Shown one piece after another: positions 22,401 to 29,925 of a stretch of 64,000 nt of DNA; the first letter of the stretch is position 1, and each line of letters starts with the position of its first letter. The translations under genes and the position numbers were made by a program. Origin of the DNA: Undaria pinnatifida (lineage: Eukaryota; Sar; Phaeophyceae; Laminariales; Alariaceae); NCBI GenBank assembly GCA_012845835.1, contig JABAKD010000014.1, positions 5,987,396 to 6,051,395 of the forward strand. The letters run 5' to 3'. The notes beneath the pieces are model-generated. The model was not told the origin of the DNA. It was given only the letters and a program-made list of their open reading frames with translations, and searched no databases.

Positions 22401-24182
22401 CCTACCAGATAGGCCAGACGGGCTTTTTCCATTCGGTAGTGTTGATAGCAGTTTTATTTTTCTCTAAATCAGCTTTTGGGAGGGACGTGTCTTAAGCTCC
22501 CAAAAATTTGAGGAAACCTCAGAAAACAAACGGCGCACCTCTAGAGTCTGTCGTAGCATGCGTCCGCGCCAGTGCATCAAACACCCCGGTAGCGGGAAAG
22601 TCGGGGCACACTCTCCCTCTGCCGTAGGCTTTGTCTTCGTTTCAAAAACAAAAAAGAGTACAGAGCCACTCGCGCGAGAGGTGCGTGCTAACGGTAGAGG
22701 TGCACCAGTTTTTTTCTGTGGTTTCCTTTTGGGAGCTTAAGACCTTCCAAAAAAGTGATTTGGAGCAAAAACGAAACTGCTACCTACCGGACGAAACGTC
22801 CCATGGCCTAGATACACAACGAGAACCATGCAAAAAAATGGCGAATTTCCGACGATTTTGGGTCAATCAAGGAGCCCCGTCATTCAGAAACATTTCAGCC
22901 AAAAAAAGGTATACCTTAATACCTCCGACGATTTCGGGTCAAGGAGCCCCGTCATTCAGAAACCATTTCAGCCAAAAAGAGGTATACCTTAATACCTCCG
23001 ACGATTTTGGGTTAAGGAGCCCCGTCATTCAGAAACCATTTCAGACGAAAAGTGATACCTCTATCGTAGCACGCGTCGAGAGGCTCTATTTTGCGGAACG
23101 CGCGAGAGCGTGAGTGAGCTCTAGCAACACACTCGACGAAAAATCGACGAGCAGTGAGATTGAGCTGAACCCTTTGCGCAAAAAAAAATTGAAAGCAAGA
23201 ACCGGGGGGGAGAAGGGACGACACCATCTATCTGCGACCACACGGCTCGTCCAGTAAGCTGGAAAGTAGATGTGTGTGAAAGAGAAAATAAAAGAATAAT
23301 CGTGTGGGTTGTAACGAGGACCACTGAAGTACGCCAGCTAGCGTTGGGTTGCGAAAGCAACTGAGTTAAATCGACACACGACGCGTATGAAAATACGCGG
23401 AAGTGTGGTGAGCTTACGCTTCATTTTTCCCCATCCGCCGGAGGATTAAAAAAAAATAAAATAATAATCGGTGTGATACAGAGTTGAAACGGGGGATATC
23501 CGCTTTTTACCGAGGCACGCGTCGTCGATCCTCGGACGAATCATCACGCTCTAACCTACACCAACTGCTGTGAAAGGGTGACCCCGCGACGTGCGGGAAA
23601 CGCCCACAATATTGTTTTATGCATGCTTCGACCCCGTCTACTACTGTTGTCGAGATAAACTCTTTCGTTTTGGTGTGCTGGGGAGTCCCGACCACACGGC
23701 ACGACATTTCCACCCAACCACGCAATCACTCCAACTCGTGTCCTCCAAACATTTTAATTTGGGTAATCGCAACGTGTAGCATTTTTGCTATATAATAGCT
23801 GAAGAGGCGATCCGCGACGCCGTTCGAACGAATAGTTTCGAGCAGAATTTTGTTGAGATATTTTACTGCATGGATGGTTTACCTCGGCGGGCGTGAGAGG
23901 ACCGGGGCGCGCCTTCTATGCCGCGTAGCCTCTTAACCTCCCCAAAAACCTTGACGGTTAAGCCCACCGTTGTCAGCGTACTATGTTACGTGATCGAACA
24001 CGTTCGAACGCCGTTCGAGCATTCGCGGTAAGCGCGTTATACGGCTGAAAGTTCACCTCAAAGAGGAAGTCAGCGCGTACCTTGGCCGTGACGGCGCTGT
24101 AACTAGCCTGCACACCACCAGGAAGATTAGCGAGTCCCGCCGCGAGGAGCCCCGCGGCAGCCGTGCAGCAAGATGTCTTCAT
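8036..24182 (-). CDS. germin-like (cupin) secreted protein, four exons, 231 codons
   Basis: Four minus-strand exons (24182-24081, 14637-14434, 13310-13068, 8182-8036) join in phase 0 into one complete frame of 231 codons. Residues 1-26 are a signal peptide ending GGVQA. Exon 2 carries germin box 1 (LPHVHPRGTE, with the metal-binding His, His and Glu). Exon 3 carries box 2 (GDVAFFPQGLIHYEQN, with the last His ligand) and the strand MIYTIEG that follows box 1 in germins. Exon 4 is a short charged tail with two cysteines. Length, motif spacing and order fit one-domain germin-like/spherulin-type proteins: extracellular metal-binding (usually Mn) bicupins, some with oxalate oxidase or superoxide dismutase activity. 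The activity here cannot be told from sequence. All donors start GT (gtacgc, gtcagc, gtgagc) and all acceptors end CAG. The leader just before the ATG has an ACC repeat. The introns are loaded with SINEs, MITEs and other repeats. Confidence 0.9.
9078..9312 (+). mobile_element. fragment of the CACTCCAGCTGTGAGATC element family
   Basis: Matches the left end of the longer copy at 56700-56940: the terminal segment, then a GATACTCCGATCGCGCG stretch, and ends at GACAAAATCTGGCAGCTG. It is truncated there. It lies in intron 3 of the cupin gene. Confidence 0.7.
9638..9715. repeat. tandem duplication, 2 x 39 bp
   Basis: Two identical adjacent 39-bp units starting GATCTTCGACCGGACCTTGA. A recent local duplication within intron 3. 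Confidence 0.9.
10149..10250 (-). mobile_element. MITE fragment (ACGCGTGCTACGATAG family)
   Basis: Contains the family's GGTATACC start, the GGAATGACGG and CCTTAACCCC core and the CGTCGGAA block in the order seen at 11795-12067. The far half and both complete ends are missing. Confidence 0.6.
10369..10402 (+). repeat. (CAT)n microsatellite
   Basis: Eleven CAT triplets, in intron 3. They produce poly-His or poly-Ile in short frames that are not genes. Confidence 0.95.
10479..10765 (+). mobile_element. SINE with tRNA-like head
   Basis: The head (10479-10555) has a GCCCCGGTGGC block, an A-box-like TGGCGTATCAGG and a B-box-like GAGTTCGAGCC, that is, an internal pol III promoter. The body continues GAGAGCGTGAG, a CGATGAACAATCGACGAG block, ATAAAAATTGAAGGCGAGAA, then GGGAGGAGAAGG. 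The body is shared with the copies at 16385, 20942 and 23080 and with minus-strand copies at 11400 and 12410. It ends near an A-rich stretch at 10770. Confidence 0.7.
11400..11590 (-). mobile_element. SINE body fragment, same family
   Basis: The reverse complement carries GACGAGGGAAG, CTCGCGATAAAAATGAAGGC and GACCCCGGATCTGAG in the order seen at 21100-21240. The tRNA-like head is not recognisable. Confidence 0.6.
11795..12067 (-). mobile_element. MITE, complete (ACGCGTGCTACGATAG ends)
   Basis: Terminal inverted repeats CGCGTGTTACGATAGCAGGT and ...ATCATCGTAGCACGCG bound a 270-bp element without coding capacity. The interior carries AATGACGGGGCTCCTTAA, CCCAAATCGTCGGAA and AGGGAAACCTCCCAAAA, conserved in the copies at 16873, 22257, 22682, 55010, 55841 and 58631. 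Non-autonomous DNA transposon; the superfamily was not established. Confidence 0.75.
12410..12630 (-). mobile_element. SINE body fragment, same family
   Basis: Its reverse complement aligns well with 21100-21260 (GACGCGAGTCGACGA, AATGAAGGCACGTGCC, GACCCCGGATCTGAG, GGGAGCGCGAGA). Minus-oriented within intron 3. Confidence 0.65.
13068..13310 (-). CDS. cupin gene exon 3 (germin box 2)
   Basis: 81 codons. The acceptor is ctgcacag|ATG and the first residues are MIYTIEGNNLRVAF, directly continuing box 1. Box 2 is GDVAFFPQGLIHYEQN. The exon ends PDEAIQ at the donor CAG|gtgagc. Confidence 0.92.
13961..14040. repeat. small G/C-bounded palindromic element
   Basis: Starts GGGGGGTCACT and ends AGTGACCCCCC; a perfect 22-bp palindrome centred on CGCGCG lies at 13964-13985. 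The same core (TCACTCGCGCGAGT) recurs at 17228 and, partly, at 7825 and 22665, so this is a dispersed mini-repeat. It lies in intron 2. Confidence 0.6.
14158..14262. repeat. degenerate minisatellite, about 24-bp unit
   Basis: Four to five units of CCCCCTGARRTATATMACT type, ending in a C-tract. Within intron 2, close to exon 2. Confidence 0.8.
14434..14637 (-). CDS. cupin gene exon 2 (germin box 1)
   Basis: 68 codons. The acceptor follows a pyrimidine-rich stretch (tttgttttcctcttgcag). The exon begins QRIAEFDVEDFAF and ends HVHPRGTE, with the donor GAG|gtcagc. It holds the first three cupin metal ligands. Confidence 0.9.
15268..15630 (+). pseudogene. PIF1-like helicase C-terminal fragment (Helitron or PIF1 remnant)
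   Basis: The frame contains HLYLAKGAKVMLTKNLYQQ and GLVNGIRDQVVALVF, followed by IGSIPPVVPLAI. This matches the conserved C-terminal block of PIF1-family helicases (L.GA.VML..N ... GLVNG..G.V), which Helitrons also carry. Walker A/B and the final motif are absent. The fragment stops just before a CACTCCAGC-family end at 15650, so that element may have truncated it. It lies antisense in intron 1 of the cupin gene. No Rep domain was seen nearby, so a Helitron origin is inference. Confidence 0.6.
15640..16245. mobile_element. CACTCCAGCTGTGAGATC family, rearranged copy
   Basis: A forward left end (15645-15760) is followed by an AGTCAACAAGCCCC junction and then a reverse-oriented copy, with C-tracts at 15860-15890 and the mirrored end TCACAGTTGGAGTGTATTTT near 16220. 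Both ends therefore face outward. No coding capacity. Confidence 0.65.
16385..16745 (+). mobile_element. SINE with tRNA-like head
   Basis: The head has GCGCCCGGTGG, an A box TGGTCCAACGG (fits TRGYNNARNNG) and a near-consensus B box GGTTCGAATCT at 16441-16451. The body continues GAGAGCATGAGTTGGC, GATAAAAAATGAAGGCAAG and GTGTCCAGAAGG, shared with 10479-10765. Confidence 0.72.
16873..17157 (+). mobile_element. MITE (ACGCGTGCTACGATAG family)
   Basis: Starts ACGCGTGCTGCAATGGAGGT and ends in a decayed CTATCTACCGTTCACGC. The interior has CCCATGGCCTGGGTACGC and CCGACAATTTTGGG, the family core. In intron 1. Confidence 0.7.
17880..18618. repeat. directly duplicated 220-bp segment with spacer
   Basis: 17880-18108 and 18396-18618 are near-identical (GGTGAGAACAGCAGTATGTA to CATCACTCTGT), about 290 bp apart. 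The spacer starts with a fragment of the CACTCCAGC family (18118-18145), suggesting that insertion and duplication are linked. Intron 1. Confidence 0.8.
18696..19675. mobile_element. 980-bp element with 77-bp terminal inverted repeats
   Basis: 18696-18772 and 19598-19675 are inverted copies (GGGGAGTGATAATCTCGCAG inward to ATAAGAACCATCCCC), differing at only a few sites. The interior contains two diverged direct units (about 18800-18960 and 19005-19160), each with an AGCAATATSACACCTRGAC block and GAYGATTTGCASGTGCTGT. No transposase frame. Intron 1. Confidence 0.75.
20298..20372 (+). mobile_element. retroposon 3' end with (AAC)n tail
   Basis: The 50 bp before the AAC run (TGTCCTGTGACCACGGACTT, then GATTATGCGAGTTAATGTGA) recur at 41264-41312, where a longer AAC run follows. 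The same unique sequence ending in the same microsatellite at two loci is the signature of a non-LTR retroposon tail. Upstream coding sequence was not found. Confidence 0.6.
20942..21260 (+). mobile_element. SINE with tRNA-like head
   Basis: The head has GCCGCCCCGGTGGTC and a B-box-like GAGTTCGACACCC. The body has GACGCGAGTCGACGAGGGAA, AAAAATGAAAGCACGTGCC and GACCCCGGATCTGAG. It shares the body of the minus-strand copies at 11400 and 12410. Confidence 0.7.
22257..22564 (-). mobile_element. MITE, complete (ACGCGTGCTACGATAG family)
   Basis: Ends ACGCATGCTACGATAGAGG and ...TGTCGTAGCATGCGT are inverted repeats. The interior has CCCCAAATCGTCGGAAAA and GAGGAAACCTCAGAAAA. About 308 bp, no coding capacity. 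Confidence 0.78.
22682..23077 (+). mobile_element. MITE with internal tandem amplification
   Basis: Starts TGCGTGCTAACGGTAGAGGT and ends CTATCGTAGCACGCGTC. Near its right end a unit of about 75 bp (CCGACGATTTTGGGTYAAGG, AGCCCCGTCATTCAGAAAC, CAGCCAAAAA, GGTATACCTTAATACCT) is present three times in a row, from about 22848 to 23060. Confidence 0.78.
23080..23290 (+). mobile_element. SINE body abutting the MITE
   Basis: GAACGCGCGAGAGCGTGAG, ATCGACGAGCAGTGAGATTG, GCAAGAACCGGGG and CCAGTAAGCTGGAAAGTAGA align with 10605-10765. The tRNA-like head is missing; the body starts directly at the MITE end. Confidence 0.65.
24081..24182 (-). CDS. cupin gene exon 1 (signal peptide)
   Basis: 34 codons, MKTSCCTAAAGLLAAGLANL at the start, ending in ...SAVTAK. 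The donor is AAG|gtacgc at 24080. The ATG follows a run of ACC triplets and is the only start in frame with a hydrophobic leader. If the frame is read past the donor it soon loses any resemblance to the family. Confidence 0.88.
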
Positions 24183-24779
24183 CGTGGTGGTGGTGGTGGT
24201 GGAGGTAGGAGTCCTGTTTGCTTACCGAGAACGCTGCCCGAAGGTTAGGAGAGGAGTGCCTGAAATCGTTACCGGGAAAAACAACATATACTGGAAGTTG
24301 TGGCCGAGGGGGTTGAGCTGTGGCAAGTGAAGTATGCGCCTGGGTTGGTTTTGAGTCGCGAGGTTGTTGTTGATAGAGTGAGATGTGAAGCGTTGCGATT
24401 AGGGTCAGATATCGTGTCGGAAGTCCCGACCTATATTCGGTATCGGGAGCTTCGAATCGGTCATATAGTCCATACCGTGGATGCCGGATCGGGCGTCATG
24501 GATCGGAAACTAAGTTGACCCGATAGCCGGGTAGACATTCGATTCTCTTCGAAAGCCCTATTATTTCCACGCAGAAAAGATGGCTGCTCTACAGTATTGA
24601 TTTTTAGGTGAAGCTCTCGAGAAATAACCTATTGGGTTTTAGGTGGCATGACATGTGGCGTGTATCAGCTCTTAGCTGGTGTACGCTCGTAGGCTCGCTT
24701 TCGGATGACCCGATGAAGACACAGCATATATATATATTATAAAAATTAAATATATATATGATTTATATAATAATGTGAA

Positions 24780-25390
24780 AAGTAAGTACAGACAGGGATG
24801 TTAACACTGCGGTAAACCACACGACCAACCTATTACGCAGGGTATTTCGTGCCTCCATCCGCTTACATGATTTTGCCTGACAACCTCTACCATTCCAAAC
24901 GCAGTGGAATGTACCTAACGAAGTAAAGTCACCCTCGCGTTCAATAGTGGTGACATCGCGTGTCCACGTGAGACAACCTTTACGAAACGCAGTAGCATAT
25001 ATATGCCTGACGATGTAAAGTCACCCTCGCGTTCAATAGTAGTGACATTGCAAATATATGACGTTGCATGCCCACCTCAACTGCTGTATTTGTAAGATGT
25101 ATCTCTGTCTTAGAATTGGCGACCTCAGAGCCCCACAGCGGCACGGTAAAAATCATGGACGTGAAATCGTACATTTGAGATAATAATGAGTTGAAAAGGA
25201 AGCACAGGCAGACCTGATAAAATTACGATAAACCACACTGCCGACCCATCGCATACCCTCCTGAGACGACCTCTACGAAACACAGTACCATTTACCTCAC
25301 GAAGTAAAATCACCCTCGCGATCAATAGTGATGACATCGCATATATATGACATCACATACCCGCCTCGCCTGATGTATTTGTAGGACGTA
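24780..25390. repeat. dispersed repeat, locally tandem
   Basis: Contains related units with GGTAAACCACACGACCAACC, AAGTAAAGTCACCCTCGCG (three copies, at about 24922, 25015 and 25303) and GAAATCGTACATTTGAGA. The same family resumes at 27075-27636. Upstream of the cupin gene start. Confidence 0.65.
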
Positions 25391-27070
25391 CAAGGATTGG
25401 GCGGGGCCGCCTATCGGCGGCCCCGCCCTCCGAAACAGTTGCGCAAAAAGGATGTGACTGAGAGAAGGGGAAGGTAATGGACGGTACCAAGAGGTTGAGG
25501 TGCTACATGTATTTGAAACATATGTCATTAAAAATGGTGGGTTTTGTCGGGAGTGGTTTTGCGCGCAGCGTTTGTGAAGGTAGGTGTCGGTGCACTGCAT
25601 AGAGGAATTGGAAATACGAAACAAAACCCAAATAACAGGAGGTTGTGGATAGGCGAGAAATAGACGGGAAAAAAATAGAAAGAAAACAGCGGTTGAAAAA
25701 ATAAATAAACCGTGGCTGAAACGTAATATATATGGAAAGCTCAATTGGCAAAGGTAGTAGCCAGACCTTGGCCGAATCCGGAGAAGGATTCGGACGGCAT
25801 GGCATGCGCCGCGAGCGCTGAAGAATGGGAGACGAATTCCGTATGTTTATCAAGTGGAAAAATCCTATCGCAACTGCAGGAAAGAAACACAACGTTCATT
25901 AGAGCAATCAGACCAAGTCCATGGCACCAAGGTACGCGAAAAACGAAAAATGCAAACCTACGCCGGAAGGCAGACCATTCATTTCTTTTAGCAGCAGCAG
26001 CGGCGGGGGAAGAGGTGGCCGATGGCCCATCGAGGAAGTGCGGCACAGCAGCAGTAGTGTCTACAGTAGCAGTCGTCTGGCAAGGGGGAGGGGGCACACA
26101 CACTGGCTCCGCGAGCTCAAGACCGCAGACAGCTGATTTTTCATTATTCGAAACGTACTCACCGGAGACACCAACAGCGGCGGCAGCAGCAGCACAGCAG
26201 CTACACTTCACAAAAAAACATGATTCTATAAATGAATGTGTAAAACATCAGCTCTGAGTACGACCGATTGAATGGTTGAAACTCAACTTTGCAAGCTGCG
26301 TGGTACATGGTTATAAAAACAACACAAGAAAAGGCGGAAAAGTTTTGGAACATGCGCAGAAGAGAGTGAGAGCAGCACCAGCAGCAGCAACACACAGCAG
26401 TAGCAGCAGCAGCGGCGGCGGCGGGCGCAGAGGCGGGCGATAGCCCAGCAAGGAATTGCGGCACAGCAGCTGTAGTGTCTACAGTACTGTCTACAGCAGC
26501 GGCCATCCGGCAGGAGGAGGAGCACACACAGCACTGGCACAGGCTAGGCGAGGTCATGACCACAGAAAGTCGATTTTTTATTTTAAGAAACAAACGCAGT
26601 AGTCAGCATCAGGAGCAGCAGCAGGAGCAGCAGCAGGAGCAGCAGCTGTAGCAGCAGCAGCAGCAGCAGCAGCGGCGGCGGCACTACCACAGCAGTACAA
26701 CAGCAGTGGAGTAGTACGTACCGACCAATCCACAACGGCAGCACACAGCAGTACGGCAGGAGCTGGGTGGGATTTGCACTTTCTTACGATTCTCCAGCTT
26801 CCAGGGGAGAGCGCGAGCCGTCCCCGGGAGAGGCTTTTCATGCCCCCCGCTCGCGGAGTTGGGACTCGTCGGCCGTTGTGTCACCGTGCCGTGATGGAAA
26901 AACTTTGTAGAGCACGCCCAGCCCTTTCAAGTTCTTTCAACTTGTAAGGGCGCGTAGAGGTGAAGGGTTCCTTTACTATACTATTTTCAGAGTAGGCTAA
27001 GTTTCGCCGCTTCGCTCTGGTCAGCCGCGTTCTGCTCTCTCGTTAGCCCTCAGCCTAAAACGTCATCCTA
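25391..27070. repeat. CAG/GCA-rich insertion between two parts of the dispersed repeat
   Basis: The stretch separates related sequence at 24780-25390 and 27075-27636. It holds several GCAGCAGC runs (25990, 26180, 26385, 26620-26680) and two diverged copies of a block of about 100 bp with TAGTGTCTACAGTA and CACACACAGCACTGGC (26045-26140 and 26470-26580). Frames rich in Ala, Cys or Leu here come from triplet runs and are not genes. Confidence 0.5.
25399..25428. repeat. perfect 13-bp hairpin, GC only
   Basis: GGGCGGGGCCGCC, loop TATC, then its exact complement. It sits at the junction between the dispersed repeat and the CAG-rich insertion, where a transposon-end hairpin (Helitron 3' ends have one) could lie. 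The CTRR that should follow a Helitron hairpin was not identified. Confidence 0.6.
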
Positions 27071-27074
27071 GGTA

Positions 27075-27636
27075 CCCATATCTCTGACTTACAATTGACG
27101 ACCGCAGAGCTCCACATCGACAAGGTAAAATCATAGGCGTGAAATCGTACATTTATTTGAGACAAAAATAATTTGGAAAAGGAAGCACAGGCAGATGTGT
27201 TAAAATTGCGGTAAACAACCTTACCAACCCATTACGTAGGGTATTTCGTACATACCGTCTGCATGATCGCCTCCCAACCTATGCCAAGCGAAGTATTACT
27301 AACGAGGTAACGTAATTGAGCGCGTGTATACCAAGTATGACTGACGAGGTAACGTAATTGAGCACATGTATACCAAGCGTTCCTTTAAAACTGACGATTC
27401 GCATCCCTCCCTCTAATGCTCAATGGCGGAGGCAGTACATGGCCACATACATCACCTCGCATGCTGTATTTGGCAATACGTATCTCTTTCGTATAATTAG
27501 CGATGTCAGAAAATAATGGTAACTGTATGATGATGGTGACAAACAGTGCATGACCACATCACCTCGCCTGTTGTATTTGACAATACGTATCTCTTTCTTA
27601 TAATTAATTAGCGATGTCAGAAAATAATGGTACCTA
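27075..27636. repeat. dispersed repeat, second part, ending at the LTR insertion
   Basis: GTGAAATCGTACATTTATTT, GCGGTAAACAACCTTACCAA and the duplicated TATCTCTTTCKTATAATTA units (27480 and 27585) relate it to 24780-25390. Its last four bases, CCTA (27633-27636), are the target duplication of the LTR element. Confidence 0.65.
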
Positions 27637-28124
27637 TAAGATTCGTAGTCAAGACCGTCGGTGGGTCGTGATCCCACTTCTCTCTGCGTGAGCAGAGTGT
27701 TCTCACTGTTGAACTACGACGGCGGAGTGTGAGACAACACGGGCTGATACAGCAGGCCGTTGACAGAGGGAGAGACAGGACAGGTTGAGATGGACTCACT
27801 CCCAGAAGTGCAAGGAGAAGGAGTAGTAGTTGTTGTGTTGATGTGAGAGCGGTGGGCGAGCAGTTGTCGGTGCTCCCTCAGCTCTCGGATAAAAGGAACA
27901 ATCCAGCGGGACCTTCCAAAGTCCCGCTGCGGAGAATCCGCTAGGCGGTGTATCCGCCGCGGAGGATCCGTCAGCGGAACGTGGAGGGGAAGGCTCCGTG
28001 GCGTGTTCTAGACATGACAATCTCCCGTGTTCCCCAAGCGATCCTTCTAGAAACGATGTCTGGAAGGTTGAAGGGGTTTCGACATTTTCCCTAGGCGTGT
28101 TGGTTCGGGGACATGGTATCCACA
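27637..28124 (-). repeat. 3' LTR
   Basis: On the minus strand it starts TGTGGATACCATGTCC and ends ACTACGAATCTTA. It matches 35950-36437 over its full length apart from about two substitutions (for example in GCGGTGGGCGAG versus GCGGTGAGCGAG). Confidence 0.95.
27654..27723 (-). tRNA. tRNA-like cloverleaf inside the 3' LTR
   Basis: On the minus strand: acceptor GCCGTCG pairs with CGACGGT (6 Watson-Crick pairs plus one G-U). The D stem is GTTC/GAAC and the anticodon stem CTCTG/CAGAG with loop CTCACG. The variable region is AGAA and the T stem GTGGG/CCCAC with loop ATCACGA. The A box TAGTTCAACAG fits TRGYNNARNNG. All four stems are intact, but the anticodon loop is one base short, the T loop lacks TTCGA and no CCA follows, so it is unlikely to be an aminoacylated tRNA. 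It resembles a tRNA-Asp or tRNA-Val ancestor. Confidence 0.55.
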
Positions 28125-28133
28125 TCACCCCCC
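28125..28133 (-). other. polypurine tract
   Basis: GGGGGGTGA directly precedes the TG of the 3' LTR on the minus strand; it primes plus-strand DNA synthesis in LTR elements. Confidence 0.75.
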
Positions 28134-28728
28134 AGTTTTAGTGGTGATAGAGCTCGAACTCCACCAAAACTCAAAAGTAACGGGACCATAGACAAGAGTA
28201 ACAACACGTCTAGTTGATATACAAACTTCCAGTGGCGATTCGCTAACGCTCGGCAGTTTGTACACTCCTTTGGACAAGATGGACAAGACAGCATGACAAA
28301 CTGACAAACTGCTGTAGTACCGTAGACATGTGGATAAAAATCCGGACATAGGATCGGACATGATAATATATAGCGAATGACAAGAGCATAATCCTTTCGC
28401 ATGCGGTATGTTCAAATACATATCGCGGACATTGCGGCTGGCCAGCTGTGGATTACGACAAAATATAGAAAAATGATCCTGGACAGGGGCGTGCGAGAGC
28501 AACGACAATAAATAAATATCCCGGGTTTACTAGCAAAAATATGCTAATTAGACGCACGCTACACGAAACGAGTGTGTATACTCATCGTGTGGACAACATG
28601 GCTGAAGGCTCAACAGGCGTGACATGAGTCGTATATGCTGGAAAGCAAAACGACTTACCTGACAGAGACAATAAATTATACACCAAACATGTTATACTGC
28701 GACAAGGACATTTGGCTGATCACACTAC

Positions 28729-28840
28729 ACTTGGCATCTGATGGGTGTTCGAGACCGAATCAGAAGTCAATTGTGGTACACATCAGTTGGTATCTGATGG
28801 GTGTTCGAGACCGAATCAGAAGTCAATTGTGGTACACATA
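28729..28840 (-). repeat. tandem duplication, 2 x 56 bp, in the element's 3' noncoding region
   Basis: Two adjacent near-identical units with ATGGGTGTTCGAGACCGAAT and AGTCAATTGTGGTACACAT. They lie between integrase and the 3' LTR. Confidence 0.85.
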
Positions 28841-29017
28841 ACAGCCTGGGCGGTGACCGAAGTCGACACGAGACAACCGCCAACAGTATACATTTCAGGG
28901 TCGCATCCATATAAAAAATACTAGAAAAAAAAAATGGATAAAAGGCGACAAGTTGACTGACAGTAATCGTACTTACGGGCATTATGACGCAGATGTGCAA
29001 CGATATCGGAGTGTGCA

Positions 29018-29431
29018 GTGGGAGACATACAAACGTTCGACAGACAGACACATAATGTATGCCGTAGTTCATCTGTGTCTGTATCAAATACAGATCGTAA
29101 CAGAATGAGGCATTTTTCAAAGACAAATGGTGTGCGCGAACGCTGGATATTTATTATCAATCCAACCACTGGTGTGCTACGGTGCCGAGTACGTTTCAGT
29201 ACTGAAGAGACAAGTGCCCAACGACAACAGAAGACATGGGAACGACCCCCCATAAAGCGATGGGAATCGGGTCTCTTACGACTATACATCGCGCCAATAA
29301 GTGCTAACCTCAGGTTGTACGATACTTACAGTGCATACAGAAGGCAATGCGCAAGAAACCAAACTGCTGAAAATCAAAAGAAAACAAACGAAACCAACAA
29401 ACTACGCAGGGCACTGCGAATGGCGACATAA
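29018..29431 (+). other. antisense frame in the 3' noncoding region of the LTR element
   Basis: An open frame of 137 codons, rich in Arg and Asn, runs opposite to gag-pol in the 1.8 kb between integrase and the 3' LTR. No domain was recognised. Some plant Tat-lineage gypsy elements carry antisense ORFs in this position, so it is noted, but an open frame of this length can occur by chance. Confidence 0.2.
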
Positions 29432-29925
29432 CGAAGTCACGAGAATACTCGTGTGACAGGACGCCGAGGACATTGACAAGTTGGCACACACACTAGACAC
29501 ATGCTCCTTTTGGCTATGCTAGACCTGACGGTCACCCCCCCTGCAATTGACGTGATTTGGTATTTACCATTGCAGGCCTAATGGTACTAGTCAAACTAGT
29601 ACAGTGGACAGTCTCAATCGCGGGATCAAAACATGCCGCTGAGCTGGAAGCCAAAATACAGGGAAGTCAACAAAAAGACATAAGGTGCTAAGAATACAGT
29701 TCACCACGAAGGGCGAGGACAATACTTCAGAGTGCGCGGTACTCGCACTGGACAACAGACAAGCCATGAGGTGACTACACCTTAAAAGAAAACAACTCCC
29801 GCAGGAGCTTGACACATATGATGGAACAATTAGCACAGGGCTGACATCAGTAGTTGCTCAGTCTGATGTGACAAAATAAAGCGCTAAAACAAGACAAGAC
29901 GATACAAGAAAAGCCCATTAAAGTG

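Noticed and set aside
23973-24080. Continuation of the cupin first-exon frame past AAG
   Set aside because: A GT donor (gtacgc) follows the last family-like residue, and exon 2 continues the protein with the right phase and motif order; the read-through residues do not resemble the family.
25741-26884. Ala/Cys/Leu-rich frames
   Set aside because: They follow CAG/GCA triplet runs in all frames and show no domain.
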